Translations under genes and position numbers: made by a program | The notes under the pieces: generated by a model | Databases searched by the model: none | Told to the model about the DNA's origin: nothing | Seen by the model: only the letters and a program-made list of their open reading frames with translations | Shown: positions 8,816 to 16,926 of the stretch, one piece after another | How positions within the stretch are numbered: the first letter of the stretch is position 1 | How the letters are laid out: each line of letters opens with the position of its first letter | Assembly (NCBI RefSeq): GCF_014655295.1 | Contig: NZ_BNBI01000001.1 | Coordinates: forward strand, 868,001-932,000 | Direction: 5' to 3' | Source of the DNA: Streptomyces fumanus | GTDB taxonomy: Bacteria > Actinomycetota > Actinomycetes > Streptomycetales > Streptomycetaceae | DNA length: 64,000 bases

Positions 8816-10162
8816 ATGACCGTCAACGGCGCTGATGACGTACTGCTTGTCCACGGCGGAACCCCGCTGGAGGGCGAGATCCGTGTCCGCGGTGCGAAGA
8901 ACCTCGTACCGAAGGCCATGGTCGCCGCGCTGCTCGGCAGTGCGCCGAGCCGACTGCGCAATGTGCCGGACATCCGCGACGTACGGGTCGTACGCGGGCT
9001 GCTGCAACTGCACGGGGTGACCGTCCGTCCCGGCGAGGAGCCGGGCGAGCTGGTCCTGGACCCGACCCGGGTGGAGAGCGCGAACGTCGCCGACATCGAT
9101 GCCCACGCCGGTTCCTCGCGCATCCCGATCCTGTTCTGCGGGCCGCTGCTGCACCGCCTGGGCCACGCCTTCATCCCGGGGCTGGGCGGCTGCGACATCG
9201 GCGGCCGGCCCATCGACTTCCACTTCGACGTGCTGCGGCAGTTCGGCGCGACCATCGAGAAGCGGGCGGACGGCCAGTACCTGGAGGCCCCGCAGCGGCT
9301 GCGCGGCACCAAGATCCGGCTGCCCTACCCGTCGGTCGGCGCCACCGAGCAGGTGCTGCTGACGGCGGTGCTCGCCGAGGGCGTGACGGAGTTGTCCAAC
9401 GCGGCCGTCGAGCCCGAGATCGAGGACCTCATCTGCGTGCTGCAGAAGATGGGCGCGATCATCGCCATGGACACCGACCGGACCATCCGGATCACCGGTG
9501 TGGACACCCTCGGCGGCTACAACCACCAGGCCCTGCCGGACCGCCTGGAGGCCGCCTCCTGGGCGTCGGCGGCGCTGGCGACCGAGGGGAACATCTACGT
9601 CCGCGGCGCCCAGCAGCGCTCGATGATGACGTTCCTGAACACCTACCGCAAGGTGGGCGGCGCCTTCGACATCGACGACCAGGGCATCCGCTTCTGGCAC
9701 CCGGGCGGCCGGCTGAAGTCCATCGCGCTGGAGACGGACGTGCACCCCGGCTTCCAGACCGACTGGCAGCAGCCGCTGGTGGTGGCGCTGACGCAGGCCA
9801 CGGGCCTGTCCATCATCCACGAGACGGTCTACGAGTCCCGGCTGGGCTTCACCTCCGCGCTCAACCAGATGGGCGCCCACATCCAGCTCTACCGCGAGTG
9901 CCTGGGCGGCTCCGACTGCCGCTTCGGCCAGCGCAACTTCCTGCACTCGGCGGTCGTCTCCGGCCCGACCAAGCTGGAGGGCGCCGACCTGGTCATCCCC
10001 GACCTGCGCGGCGGCTTCTCGTACCTGATCGCCGCCCTCGCGGCCCAGGGCACCTCCCGGGTGCACGGCATCGACCTGATCAACCGGGGCTACGAGAACT
10101 TCATGGAGAAGCTCGTGGAGCTGGGCGCGAAGGTCGAGCTGCCGGGCAAGGCGCTCGGCTAG
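8816..10162 (+). CDS. murA: UDP-N-acetylglucosamine 1-carboxyvinyltransferase MurA
   Basis: 448-residue EPSP/MurA-family enzyme that transfers enolpyruvate from PEP to UDP-GlcNAc, the first committed step of peptidoglycan synthesis, in the cytoplasm. Key residues: Lys28-Asn29 (GAKN) and Cys126 in LGGCDIGGRP, the position corresponding to the catalytic Cys115 of E. coli; it is retained here, so the enzyme is predicted fosfomycin-sensitive, unlike the Asp variant of mycobacteria. About 30 residues longer than the E. coli enzyme. Streptomyces commonly carry more than one MurA paralogue. A 22-bp hairpin follows the stop. Confidence 0.93.
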   Translation: MTVNGADDVLLVHGGTPLEGEIRVRGAKNLVPKAMVAALLGSAPSRLRNVPDIRDVRVVRGLLQLHGVTVRPGEEPGELVLDPTRVESANVADIDAHAGSSRIPILFCGPLLHRLGHAFIPGLGGCDIGGRPIDFHFDVLRQFGATIEKRADGQYLEAPQRLRGTKIRLPYPSVGATEQVLLTAVLAEGVTELSNAAVEPEIEDLICVLQKMGAIIAMDTDRTIRITGVDTLGGYNHQALPDRLEAASWASAALATEGNIYVRGAQQRSMMTFLNTYRKVGGAFDIDDQGIRFWHPGGRLKSIALETDVHPGFQTDWQQPLVVALTQATGLSIIHETVYESRLGFTSALNQMGAHIQLYRECLGGSDCRFGQRNFLHSAVVSGPTKLEGADLVIPDLRGGFSYLIAALAAQGTSRVHGIDLINRGYENFMEKLVELGAKVELPGKALG

Positions 10163-10174
10163 AAGGCTTCCGAT

Positions 10175-10222
10175 ACGCCGATGGGGCGGTCACCCGGACC
10201 CGGGTGACCGCCCCATCGGCGT
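10175..10222. terminator. Bidirectional terminator between murA and hup
   Basis: 22-bp perfect stem with a 4-nt loop (GACC), starting 12 nt after the murA stop, in the convergent murA/hup interval. Confidence 0.85.
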
Positions 10223-10229
10223 TGGTGAA

Positions 10230-10308
10230 GCGCCCCCGAAAGGGGCGCGGGGCTGTGCTGAATGTGCGGCTACCGCCGCGTGGGCGCGACCAGCCACGCC
10301 GCGCCCAC
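10230..10308. repeat. GC-rich intergenic repeat with two hairpins; second one terminates hup
   Basis: Contains hairpin GCGCCCC-CGAAA-GGGGCGC (10230-10248) and a 9-bp stem GTGGGCGCG/CGCGCCCAC (10280-10308). The sequence motif (GCGCCCCGAAAGGGGCGCGGGGCTG followed by GTGGGCGCGACCAGCCACG) is one I recognise as recurring between genes in many Streptomyces genomes. The second hairpin lies 30 nt past the hup stop and could end its transcript. Confidence 0.6.
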
Positions 10309-10337
10309 AGCAGCCCCTGCGCTCACCTGCTGAACGC

Positions 10338-10619
10338 TTACTTGCCCTTGGCGGCTTCCTTGAGCTTGGAGCCCGCGGAGACCTTCACGCTGTAGCCGGC
10401 CGGGATCTGGATCGGCTCGCCGGTCTGCGGGTTGCGGGCGGTGCGAGCGGCACGGTGGGTGCGCTCGAAGGTCAGGAAGCCGGGGATGGTGACCTTCTCG
10501 TCGCCCTTGGAGACGATGTCGCCGACGACGTCGGCGAACGCGGCCAGCACGGCGTCGGCGTCCTTGCGGGTCACCTCGGCGCGGTCGGCCAGCGCGGCCA
10601 CCAGCTCACTGCGGTTCAT
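10338..10619 (-). CDS. hup: HU-family nucleoid protein
   Basis: 93-residue HU/IHF protein that bends and compacts DNA as a dimer. Start ATG at 10619 (MNRSELVAALADRAEV) behind GGGAG. The DNA-binding arm carries FLTFERTHRAARTARNPQTG (~47-66) with the conserved RNPQTG. Length and sequence match the short HupA type of Streptomyces, not the longer HupS that has a lysine-rich tail. Monocistronic: hairpins on the downstream side and a 350-nt leader/intergenic interval upstream. Confidence 0.95.
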   Translation of the reverse strand: MNRSELVAALADRAEVTRKDADAVLAAFADVVGDIVSKGDEKVTIPGFLTFERTHRAARTARNPQTGEPIQIPAGYSVKVSAGSKLKEAAKGK

Positions 10620-10971
10620 GTTGTTACTCCCGTGTTCTTCTTGCCGTTGAGGCGTGCCACGCGGCGGAGCCGCATGATGGGCACAGCGAAGCCGATGCTG
10701 CCAGGGTCCTCGGACAGTCCCCGGACCCGGGTCCGTCGCCGGACCCACGCGCCCAGGGAGGCATCCTGCCTCCACCTGCGGCGGTAAAGCCAATCCGGCA
10801 CCCGCAGGAGTCGTGAGAACACCCTTGGGAGTCACACGACGAGGCGGGTGGGCCCGGCCGCCACCCTAGAATGCCGCCACCGCCAGCGGGTTCCCCGACG
10901 CGCCGGGCGGGAATCCGTGGTGATCCTCACAGCCCGGCGCTCCCGGACGGCCCCGGGGGGCCGGTCCCGGA
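10620..10971. other. Intergenic interval between malic enzyme and hup
   Basis: Contains no convincing gene. It should hold the hup promoter and leader (transcribed leftwards) and the malic-enzyme terminator at its right end. I could not pick a promoter with confidence. Confidence 0.5.
10945..10967 (-). terminator. Imperfect hairpin after malic enzyme
   Basis: GGAC-GGCCCC/GGGGCC-G-GTCC stem with one bulge, 4 nt beyond the stop at 10972. Confidence 0.4.
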
Positions 10972-12390
10972 TCAGGAGGCGGTGACCCCGGCGGCCTTGG
11001 CGGCCTCCCGCACCGCGCCGGCCACGGCCCCGGCGACCTTGTCGTTGAAGACGCTCGGCACGATGTAGTTCGGGTTCAGCTCGTCCTCGGTCACCACGTC
11101 CGCCAGGGCCTGCGCGGCGGCGAGCATCATCCCGGTGTCGACCGTGCGGGACTGGGCGTCCAGCAGGCCGCGGAAGACGCCCGGGAAGACCAGGACGTTG
11201 TTGATCTGGTTGGGGAAGTCGGAGCGGCCGGTGGCCACCACCGCGGCGGTCTGGCGGGCGATCGCCGGGTCCACCTCGGGGTCGGGGTTCGCGAGCGCGA
11301 ACACGATCGCCCCGTCGGCCATGGCGGCCACGTCCTCGCCGTCCAGCACGTTGGGCGCGGAGACGCCGATGAAGACGTCGGCGCCGCGCACGGCCTCCTT
11401 GAGGGTGCCGGTGAGGTTCTCGGGGTTGGTGTTGTCGGCGATCCAGCGCAGCGCGGAGCCGGGGGCGGCGTCCACCAGGTCGGCGCGGCCGGAGTGGACG
11501 ACGCCGTGGATGTCGGCGACGACGGCGTTCTTCACGCCCGCGGCCAGGAGCAGCTTGAGGATGGCCGTACCGGCGGCGCCGGCGCCGGACATGACGACCC
11601 GTACGTTCTCGATCGGCTTGTCCACCACGCGCAGGGCGTTGGTGAGGGCGGCCAGCACGACGATGGCGGTGCCGTGCTGGTCGTCGTGGAAGACGGGGAT
11701 GTCCAGGGCCTCGCGCAGCCGGGCCTCGATCTCGAAGCAGCGCGGCGCGGAGATGTCCTCCAGGTTGATGCCGGCGAAGCCCGGGGCGATGGCCTTGACG
11801 ATCTCCACGATTGCGTCGGTGTCCTGGGTGTCCAGGCAGATCGGCCAGGCGTCGATCCCGGCGAACCGCTTGAACAGGGCCGCCTTGCCCTCCATCACCG
11901 GCAGCGCGGCCTTCGGGCCGATGTTGCCCAGGCCCAGCACCGCCGAGCCGTCGGTGACCACCGCGACGGAGTTGCGCTTGATGGTCAGGCGGCGGGCGTC
12001 CTCGGGGTTCTCGGCGATCGCCATGCACACCCGGGCCACACCGGGGGTGTAGACCATGGAGAGGTCGTCGCGGTTGCGGATGGGGTGCTTCGACGCCATC
12101 TCGATCTTGCCGCCGAGGTGCATGAGGAAGGTGCGGTCGGAGACCTTGCCCAGCGTGACGCCCTCGATGCCCTTGAGCTGCTGCACGATCTGGTCGGCGT
12201 GGGCGGTGGAGGTGGCGGCGATGGTGACGTCGATGCGGAGCTTCTCGTGGCCGGAGGCCGTGACGTCGAGGCCGGTGACCGAGCCTCCGGAGGACTCCAC
12301 GGCCGTGGTGAGCTGCGAGACGGCCGTCCCGCTCGCGGGCACCTCCAGCCGGATGGTCATCGAGTAGGAGACGCTGGGCGCCGTTGCCAT
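10972..12390 (-). CDS. NAD(P)-dependent malic enzyme with N-terminal ACT-like domain
   Basis: 472-residue malic enzyme: oxidative decarboxylation of malate to pyruvate with NAD(P)H formation. Residues ~1-80 form an ACT-like regulatory domain (MTIRLEVPASGTAVSQL). The catalytic part has SMVYTPGVARVC (~110-121), the metal-site segment FHDDQHGTAIV (~225-235) and the Rossmann loop MSGAGAAGTAI (~258-268). Short bacterial-type enzyme, without the phosphotransacetylase extension of MaeB. Start ATG behind AGAGGAAG. A perfect inverted repeat (12480-12498) lies about 90 bp upstream and may be an operator. Confidence 0.92.
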   Translation of the reverse strand: MATAPSVSYSMTIRLEVPASGTAVSQLTTAVESSGGSVTGLDVTASGHEKLRIDVTIAATSTAHADQIVQQLKGIEGVTLGKVSDRTFLMHLGGKIEMASKHPIRNRDDLSMVYTPGVARVCMAIAENPEDARRLTIKRNSVAVVTDGSAVLGLGNIGPKAALPVMEGKAALFKRFAGIDAWPICLDTQDTDAIVEIVKAIAPGFAGINLEDISAPRCFEIEARLREALDIPVFHDDQHGTAIVVLAALTNALRVVDKPIENVRVVMSGAGAAGTAILKLLLAAGVKNAVVADIHGVVHSGRADLVDAAPGSALRWIADNTNPENLTGTLKEAVRGADVFIGVSAPNVLDGEDVAAMADGAIVFALANPDPEVDPAIARQTAAVVATGRSDFPNQINNVLVFPGVFRGLLDAQSRTVDTGMMLAAAQALADVVTEDELNPNYIVPSVFNDKVAGAVAGAVREAAKAAGVTAS

Positions 12391-12479
12391 GGCCGACTTC
12401 CTCTGCTTTCACCGTGTCGCTTGTTTTGTGCCGTCCGATCGTCGCACCTACCCCTGGGTACGTGGTAGCCGCCCCGGAT

Positions 12480-12498
12480 TGCGAACGTTGTGTTCGCA
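12480..12498. promoter_or_regulatory. Perfect inverted repeat TGCGAAC-N5-GTTCGCA
   Basis: 7-bp half-sites with a 5-bp spacer, about 90 bp upstream of the malic-enzyme start and 114 bp upstream of the putative small-RNA promoter. It resembles an actinobacterial LexA box (CGAAC-N4-GTTCG) but the spacer is one base too long. Confidence 0.45.
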
Positions 12499-12611
12499 CG
12501 CCGTACAGACGCAGGACCGACGATTTCGGAAAACTACTTCCACCATACGAGAAGTAGCGCGGAGGGGGAAGGGCTTCCCGGACTCACCGGAAATAACCCC
12601 CGGGACGGGAA

Positions 12612-12639
12612 TTGTCTTGCGGGGATCGTTTGTTACCGT
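12612..12639 (+). promoter_or_regulatory. Putative promoter of structured small RNA
   Basis: TTGTCT at 12612-12617, 16-bp spacer, TACCGT at 12634-12639. The predicted start (about 12645) coincides with the first base of the closing stem of the RNA described next. Confidence 0.5.
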
Positions 12640-12643
12640 GGAC

Positions 12644-12780
12644 GTGGCACCGGCCCGATCCAAGCCCCCGGGCCCAACCTTCGTCGCTACGAGCGACCAC
12701 TTGCCGCGAGGCGAGCATGGCGGGTCGGTGCCACCTGAGACATGGCTGAGGCCCGCGCCGTTCCGGACGGCGCGGGCCTC
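12644..12780 (+). ncRNA. Candidate structured small RNA
   Basis: No open frame explains this interval, but it folds as a compact RNA on the plus strand. A 14-bp closing stem pairs 12644-12657 (GTGGCACCGGCCCG) with 12721-12734 (CGGGTCGGTGCCAC), one G-U pair. Inside are a hairpin GTCGCT-ACG-AGCGAC (12683-12697) and a hairpin CTTGCC-GCGA-GGCGAG (12700-12715) with a GNRA-type GCGA tetraloop. A 14-bp terminator-like hairpin (12748-12780) follows after 13 nt. Promoter elements sit at the right distance upstream. It points into the 3' end of the convergent helicase gene but stops 15 nt short of it. No Rfam family comes to mind; it could instead be an antisense-acting or trans-acting sRNA. Confidence 0.55.
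12748..12780. terminator. Hairpin terminator shared by small RNA and helicase gene
   Basis: 14-bp perfect stem GAGGCCCGCGCCGT with a 5-nt loop, 14 nt beyond the helicase stop on the minus strand and at the end of the candidate plus-strand RNA. No U-tract on either side. Confidence 0.7.
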
Positions 12781-12794
12781 ATGCGTGCGGTGCC

Positions 12795-15119
12795 TCAGTC
12801 GCGCAGCAGGTCCGGCACCCCGTCCGCGTCCGGCTCGTCCCGGTCCCCGGAGACGACCGTGAGCTGCTGGGTGGCCCGGGTCAGGGCGACGTAGAGCACC
12901 CGCAGGCCGGCCGGGGACTCGTCGGCGATCTCGGCGGGCGAGACGACCACCGTCGCGTCGTACTCCAGGCCCTTGGCCTCCAGGCTGCCGAGCGCCACCA
13001 CGCGGTCGCCGAGCCCGGCCAGCCAGCGCCGGGCCTCCTCGCGCCGGTTCATGGCGACGACCACGCCCACCGTGCCGTCCACGCGCTCCAGCAGTTGCTG
13101 CGCCTCCGCGCGCACGGTGTCGGCCGGCGAGCCGTCCCCGACCACCGCGAAGCGCGGCTCCACGCCCGTGGAGCGCACCGCCGACGGCGACTCGGAGCCC
13201 GGCATGGCCAGCGCCAGCACCTTGGCCGCCAGGTCGGCGATCTCGGCGGGGTTGCGGTAGTTGACGGTGAGCCGGAAGCGGCGGCGCGGCCGGGAGCCGA
13301 GGGCCTCGTCGCGGGCCGCCGCCGCCTCGTCCGGGTCGGACCAGGAGGACTGGGCCGGGTCACCGACGATCGTCCAGGTGGCGTGCCGGCCCCGGCGGCC
13401 GACCATCCGCCACTGCATCGGCGTGAGGTCCTGCGCCTCGTCGACGATGACATGGGCGTACTCGGTGCGCTCCTGGGCCAGGCGCTCGGCCCGCTCGCGG
13501 CGGCTCTCCTCGCGCTGCGGCATCAGCTCCTCCAGGCCGGTGAGCTGGTCCAGCGGGTCGATCTCGCGCTTGCGGCGGGGGCGGGCCGGGGCGCCGAGGA
13601 TCGCCTGGAGTTCGTCGAGCAGGGCCACGTCGTGCACGGAGAGGCCCTCGCGCCGCAGCGAACGGGCCACCTTGCGCACCTCCCCCGGGTTCAGCACCCG
13701 GCGCGCCCAGCGGCCCAGCCTCTTCTCGTCGGCCATGGCGGCGAGCACCGCCCGCGGCGTCAGCTCGGGCCACCAGGCGTCCAGGAAGGCGGTGAAGGCG
13801 TCCTCCGAGGAGACGTCCTCGTCGAAGGAGGAGCGCAGCTCGGCGGCGAGCTCCGGGTCGGTGTGCCGGCCGGCCGCGCCGGATCTCGCCCACAGGGCGT
13901 CCAGCAGCAGCTTGCGGGCGCGCGGGCGCAGCAGGTTGACCGGGGCGGTGCCGCCCAGGGCGGTGCGCCGGATCTCCGCCAGCTCCTCGGCCTCCAGTTC
14001 GAGGCGGCGGCCGAAGGCGACCACCCGCAGCCGGGCCGGCGAATCGTTCCCCTCCAGGGCACCGCGGGCGGCCTTGCGCAGCACCTTCAGCATCCGCGCG
14101 GAGCCCTTGGCGCGGGCGGCGGCCGGGCTGTCGTACAGCGTGGCCTCCACACCGTCGACCAGGGCGCCCATCGCGCGGATCGCGACCTGGCCCTCCTCGC
14201 CCAGCGAGGGCAGCACGCCCTCGGTGTACGCCACCAGCAGCGGGGTCGGCGAGACGATCAGGATGCCGCCCGCGTACCGGCGCCGGTCCTGGTAGAGCAG
14301 GTACGCCGCCCGGTGCAGGGCGACGGCGGTCTTGCCGGTGCCGGGGCCGCCCTCGACGTACGTCACGGAGGCGGCGGGGGCGCGGATGACCAGGTCCTGC
14401 TCGGCCTGGATGGAGGCGACGATGTCCCGCATGGAGTGCGTACGGGCCTGGCCGAGGGCCGCCATCAGGGCGCCGTCGCCGATGACGGGGAGTTCCTCGC
14501 CGTCCAGGTAGGCGGTGATCTCCGGGCGCATCAGGTCGTCCTCGACGCCGAGCACCCGGCGGCCCTTGGAGCGGATGACGCGCCGGCGCACCACCCGGCC
14601 CGGGTCGACCGGCGTGGAGCGGTAGAACGGCGCGGCGGCCGGCGCCCGCCAGTCGATGACCAGCGGGGCGTACTCCGCGTCCAGGACGCCGATCCGGCCG
14701 ATGTGCAGGGTCTCGGCGATGTCGGCGGTGCGGTCCGGGCGGACCGCGCCCTCGGCGGGCTCCACGGCGGTGTACGCGCCGTCGGGGCCCTTCTTGCCGT
14801 CCTTGCCGGGCAGCAGGTCGATCCGGCCGAAGAGGAAGTCCTCGAACTCGTTGTTCAGCCGGTTGAGGTGGACGCCCGCCCGGAACACCTGGGCGTCGCG
14901 CTCGGCCAGCGCGCCGGGCGTGCCGACCTGGCCGCGGCGGGCCGCGTCGTGCATGAGGAACTCCGCCTCGTGGATCTTCTCCTCCAGGCGGCGGTACACC
15001 CGGTCCAGGTGCGCCTGTTCCCCGCTGATCTCTCGGTCCCGTACGGAGTCCTGTACGGAGTCCGGTACGGCGTCCTGAACCGAGCCGACCGCTGAATCCT
15101 GTTGAGCCTGTGCGGCCAC
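12795..15119 (-). CDS. HelD-like RNA polymerase-associated helicase/ATPase
   Basis: 774-residue UvrD/Rep-type superfamily 1 ATPase of the HelD group. HelD proteins bind RNA polymerase and remove stalled or rifamycin-inhibited enzyme from DNA; some actinobacterial members (HelR) protect against rifamycins. Seen: coiled-coil N-arm (~35-100, LDRVYRRLEEKIHEAEFL), Walker A GGPGTGKT at 257-264, Walker B VIVDEAQDL (~540), and the C-terminal VLYVALTRATQQLTVV motif. The N-terminal coiled coil and lack of a DNA-repair neighbourhood favour HelD over UvrD. GTG start behind AAGGGGG. Single gene; hairpin follows. Confidence 0.87.
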   Translation of the reverse strand: MAAQAQQDSAVGSVQDAVPDSVQDSVRDREISGEQAHLDRVYRRLEEKIHEAEFLMHDAARRGQVGTPGALAERDAQVFRAGVHLNRLNNEFEDFLFGRIDLLPGKDGKKGPDGAYTAVEPAEGAVRPDRTADIAETLHIGRIGVLDAEYAPLVIDWRAPAAAPFYRSTPVDPGRVVRRRVIRSKGRRVLGVEDDLMRPEITAYLDGEELPVIGDGALMAALGQARTHSMRDIVASIQAEQDLVIRAPAASVTYVEGGPGTGKTAVALHRAAYLLYQDRRRYAGGILIVSPTPLLVAYTEGVLPSLGEEGQVAIRAMGALVDGVEATLYDSPAAARAKGSARMLKVLRKAARGALEGNDSPARLRVVAFGRRLELEAEELAEIRRTALGGTAPVNLLRPRARKLLLDALWARSGAAGRHTDPELAAELRSSFDEDVSSEDAFTAFLDAWWPELTPRAVLAAMADEKRLGRWARRVLNPGEVRKVARSLRREGLSVHDVALLDELQAILGAPARPRRKREIDPLDQLTGLEELMPQREESRRERAERLAQERTEYAHVIVDEAQDLTPMQWRMVGRRGRHATWTIVGDPAQSSWSDPDEAAAARDEALGSRPRRRFRLTVNYRNPAEIADLAAKVLALAMPGSESPSAVRSTGVEPRFAVVGDGSPADTVRAEAQQLLERVDGTVGVVVAMNRREEARRWLAGLGDRVVALGSLEAKGLEYDATVVVSPAEIADESPAGLRVLYVALTRATQQLTVVSGDRDEPDADGVPDLLRD

Positions 15120-15178
15120 CGGGCCCCCTTCTGACGTGCTGGGCAGCCGTCAACCGTACGCGAAGGGGGCCGGTGAAG

Positions 15179-16015
15179 CTACGCGTCGACCTGCACCAGC
15201 CGCTCGCCGTCGAAGGTCATGACCTCGAAGTGGTCGATCTGGTTGGGCGTGAGGGCGGCGCCGCCGTGCACGTAGAGCGGCTCCCTGGCCTTGCCGGTGG
15301 CGGCGTCCGGGATGCCGTAGCCCCGGGCGGGCACGGACCAGGAGCTGACCGTCTCGCGCTCGCCGTTCTTGCCGACGGCGACCAGGGAGCACTTCTCCGG
15401 GCCCTTGACGTTCTTCAGCTCCAGCACCGCGTCCGTGCCCCACGCCTTCCCCTCCAGCGCCACCGTCGCGCTGACCCGGGTGCCGGGGTCGGTGGCGCTG
15501 ACCCGGTCGGGCATCTCGGCGAACGCGGCCTGGGCGGGGCCGGCCGCCCCCGCCCCGGTGGACCGGCCGCCGCCGTCCTCGCCGCCGCTGGTGGTGGCCA
15601 CGGCGGCGAACGGGCCGCCGACGATCAGCGCGGCGGCGGTGCCGACCAGGTACAGGTTGCGGCGCTTCTTGCGGGCGCGGCGCGCGGCGACCTCGTCGGC
15701 CAGCTTCGCCGCCAGTTCCGGGCCCGGCCGGGCGGCCGGTGCCTCGCCGGCCGCCGGGCGTCCGGCGCCGGGCACCTGGGCGAGGGCGGCCAGCATCGGC
15801 TCCATCCCGGCCAGTTCGTCCAGTTGCCGGGCGCACCACTCGCAGGTGGCCAGGTGCGCCTCGAACGCGGTCGCCTCCGCGTCGTCGAGGATGCCGAGGG
15901 CGTAGGCGCCGACGGCCTCGTGCTCGTTCGGCACCTCGGAACCGCGCATGGGGCCAGCCATACCCGCGCCGTCCGCGCCGCATCCCTGGAATCCCCCGTG
16001 ACCACCGCGCGTCAC
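15179..16015 (-). CDS. Zinc-binding anti-sigma factor (RsuA-like)
   Basis: Membrane-anchored anti-sigma factor. ZAS motif: HLATCEWC (His-x3-Cys-x2-Cys) close to the N-terminus, preceded by EHEAVGAYALGILDD. One membrane segment (NLYLVGTAAALIVGGPFAAVA) then an extracytoplasmic domain (DUF2719-like, anti-sigma-K C-domain) ending LVQVDA. The start I give is a GTG that overlaps the sigma-factor stop (GTGA) with GGAGCGGGGGG upstream, giving 278 residues; ATGs at 15961 and 15949 are alternatives. It holds the co-transcribed ECF factor inactive at the membrane. Signal is unknown. Confidence 0.85.
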   Translation of the reverse strand: MTRGGHGGFQGCGADGAGMAGPMRGSEVPNEHEAVGAYALGILDDAEATAFEAHLATCEWCARQLDELAGMEPMLAALAQVPGAGRPAAGEAPAARPGPELAAKLADEVAARRARKKRRNLYLVGTAAALIVGGPFAAVATTSGGEDGGGRSTGAGAAGPAQAAFAEMPDRVSATDPGTRVSATVALEGKAWGTDAVLELKNVKGPEKCSLVAVGKNGERETVSSWSVPARGYGIPDAATGKAREPLYVHGGAALTPNQIDHFEVMTFDGERLVQVDA

Positions 16016-16590
16016 GCCGTCACCCCCCGCTCCTCCAGTGCCAGCTTCATCGACCGCAGGGCGTAGAAGACCCGGGAGCGGACCGTGCCGCTCGGTATGC
16101 CGAGGGTCTCGGCCGCCTCGTTGACGGTACGCCCCTTGAAGTACGTCTCGACGAGAACCTCCCGGTGCGCCGGGGTCAGGTCGTCGAGCGCGTCCGACAG
16201 CGTCATCAGCCACAGCGCCTTGTCGATCTCGTCCTCCGCGGGGATGACCTCCAGCGGCGACGGGTCGACCTCCTGCGGCCGGGCCTGCCGGCTGCGATGG
16301 TTGTCGATGACGATGCGCCGGGCGACCGTCACCAGCCAGGGGCGTACCGAACCGGTCGCCCGATTGAGCGAACCGGCGTTCTTCCAGGCACGGATGAGCG
16401 TCTCCTGCACGACGTCCTCGGCGCGCTGCCGGTCCCCCGCGACCAGCCGCAGCACGTACGCCAGCAGCGGGCCGGCGTGCTCCCGGTACAGCGCGCGCAT
16501 CAGCTCCTCGTCGGGCTCCGAGGACCGGGCGGACAGGCGGTGCCGGGCCCTCGTGCCGCGGTCTTTGGCCACCACGGGATCCTTGCGCAC
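16012..16590 (-). CDS. ECF RNA polymerase sigma factor (SigU-like)
   Basis: 192-residue ECF sigma-70 factor. Region 2: LYREHAGPLLAYVLRLVAGD ... AEDVVQETLIRAWKN; region 4: LTPAHREVLVETYFKGRTVNEAAETLGIPSGTVRSRVF with its helix-turn-helix. I place the start at the GTG at 16590 because GGAGG stands 5 nt before it; the frame stays open to an ATG at 16638 without a ribosome binding site. Followed, overlapping, by its anti-sigma gene. By position and sequence it resembles S. coelicolor sigU. A MITE-like element ends 116 bp upstream, within the region that should hold its promoter. Confidence 0.9.
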   Translation of the reverse strand: MRKDPVVAKDRGTRARHRLSARSSEPDEELMRALYREHAGPLLAYVLRLVAGDRQRAEDVVQETLIRAWKNAGSLNRATGSVRPWLVTVARRIVIDNHRSRQARPQEVDPSPLEVIPAEDEIDKALWLMTLSDALDDLTPAHREVLVETYFKGRTVNEAAETLGIPSGTVRSRVFYALRSMKLALEERGVTA

Positions 16591-16705
16591 GCCCACCTCC
16601 GGTGTCCGGGGGTTCCCCCGAGTCGGTCGCTCGCCCATCCGGTACGGAGCCGGGGGGCGGGGTGTTCAACGGGGCGGGGGCGGTTTTGGCGAGCGGTGCG
16701 GGCCC

Positions 16706-16926
16706 AGGTCGTGTCCGCAAAGTCCCTTCGTCCGCCCGGAGGGCGGGTCCCGCGGCGTCTGGTGCGTGCTCTGGGGGTCCCCCCGGCCGAAGGCTGGGGG
16801 AGTGCCGGACGCAGTCCCTCGTACTGGGCGTACTCGGGGCTGTGTCCGGTGCGGCGAGTGGGGGTGCCCCCTCCGGGGGAGCGTGCCAGGCGTCGCGGGG
16901 CAGGAGGGACTTTGCGGACACGACCT
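16706..16926. mobile_element. MITE-like element with 22-bp perfect terminal inverted repeats
   Basis: Left end 16706-16727 begins AGGTCGTGTCCGCAAAGTCC; the right end 16905-16926 is its exact reverse complement. The similarity continues imperfectly inward (GCGGCGTCTGGTGCGTGCTC versus GCGACGCCTGGCACGCTCCC), so the element is a long-TIR, 221-bp unit with no coding capacity. The interior holds further GC hairpins of the GGGGGTCCCCCC type. No clear target duplication is visible. The right end carries the TAG stop codon of the CGNR gene; the left end is 116 bp from the sigma-factor start. Confidence 0.75.

Noticed and set aside
12480..12498. LexA/SOS box
   Set aside because: Half-sites fit but the spacer is 5 bp rather than 4.
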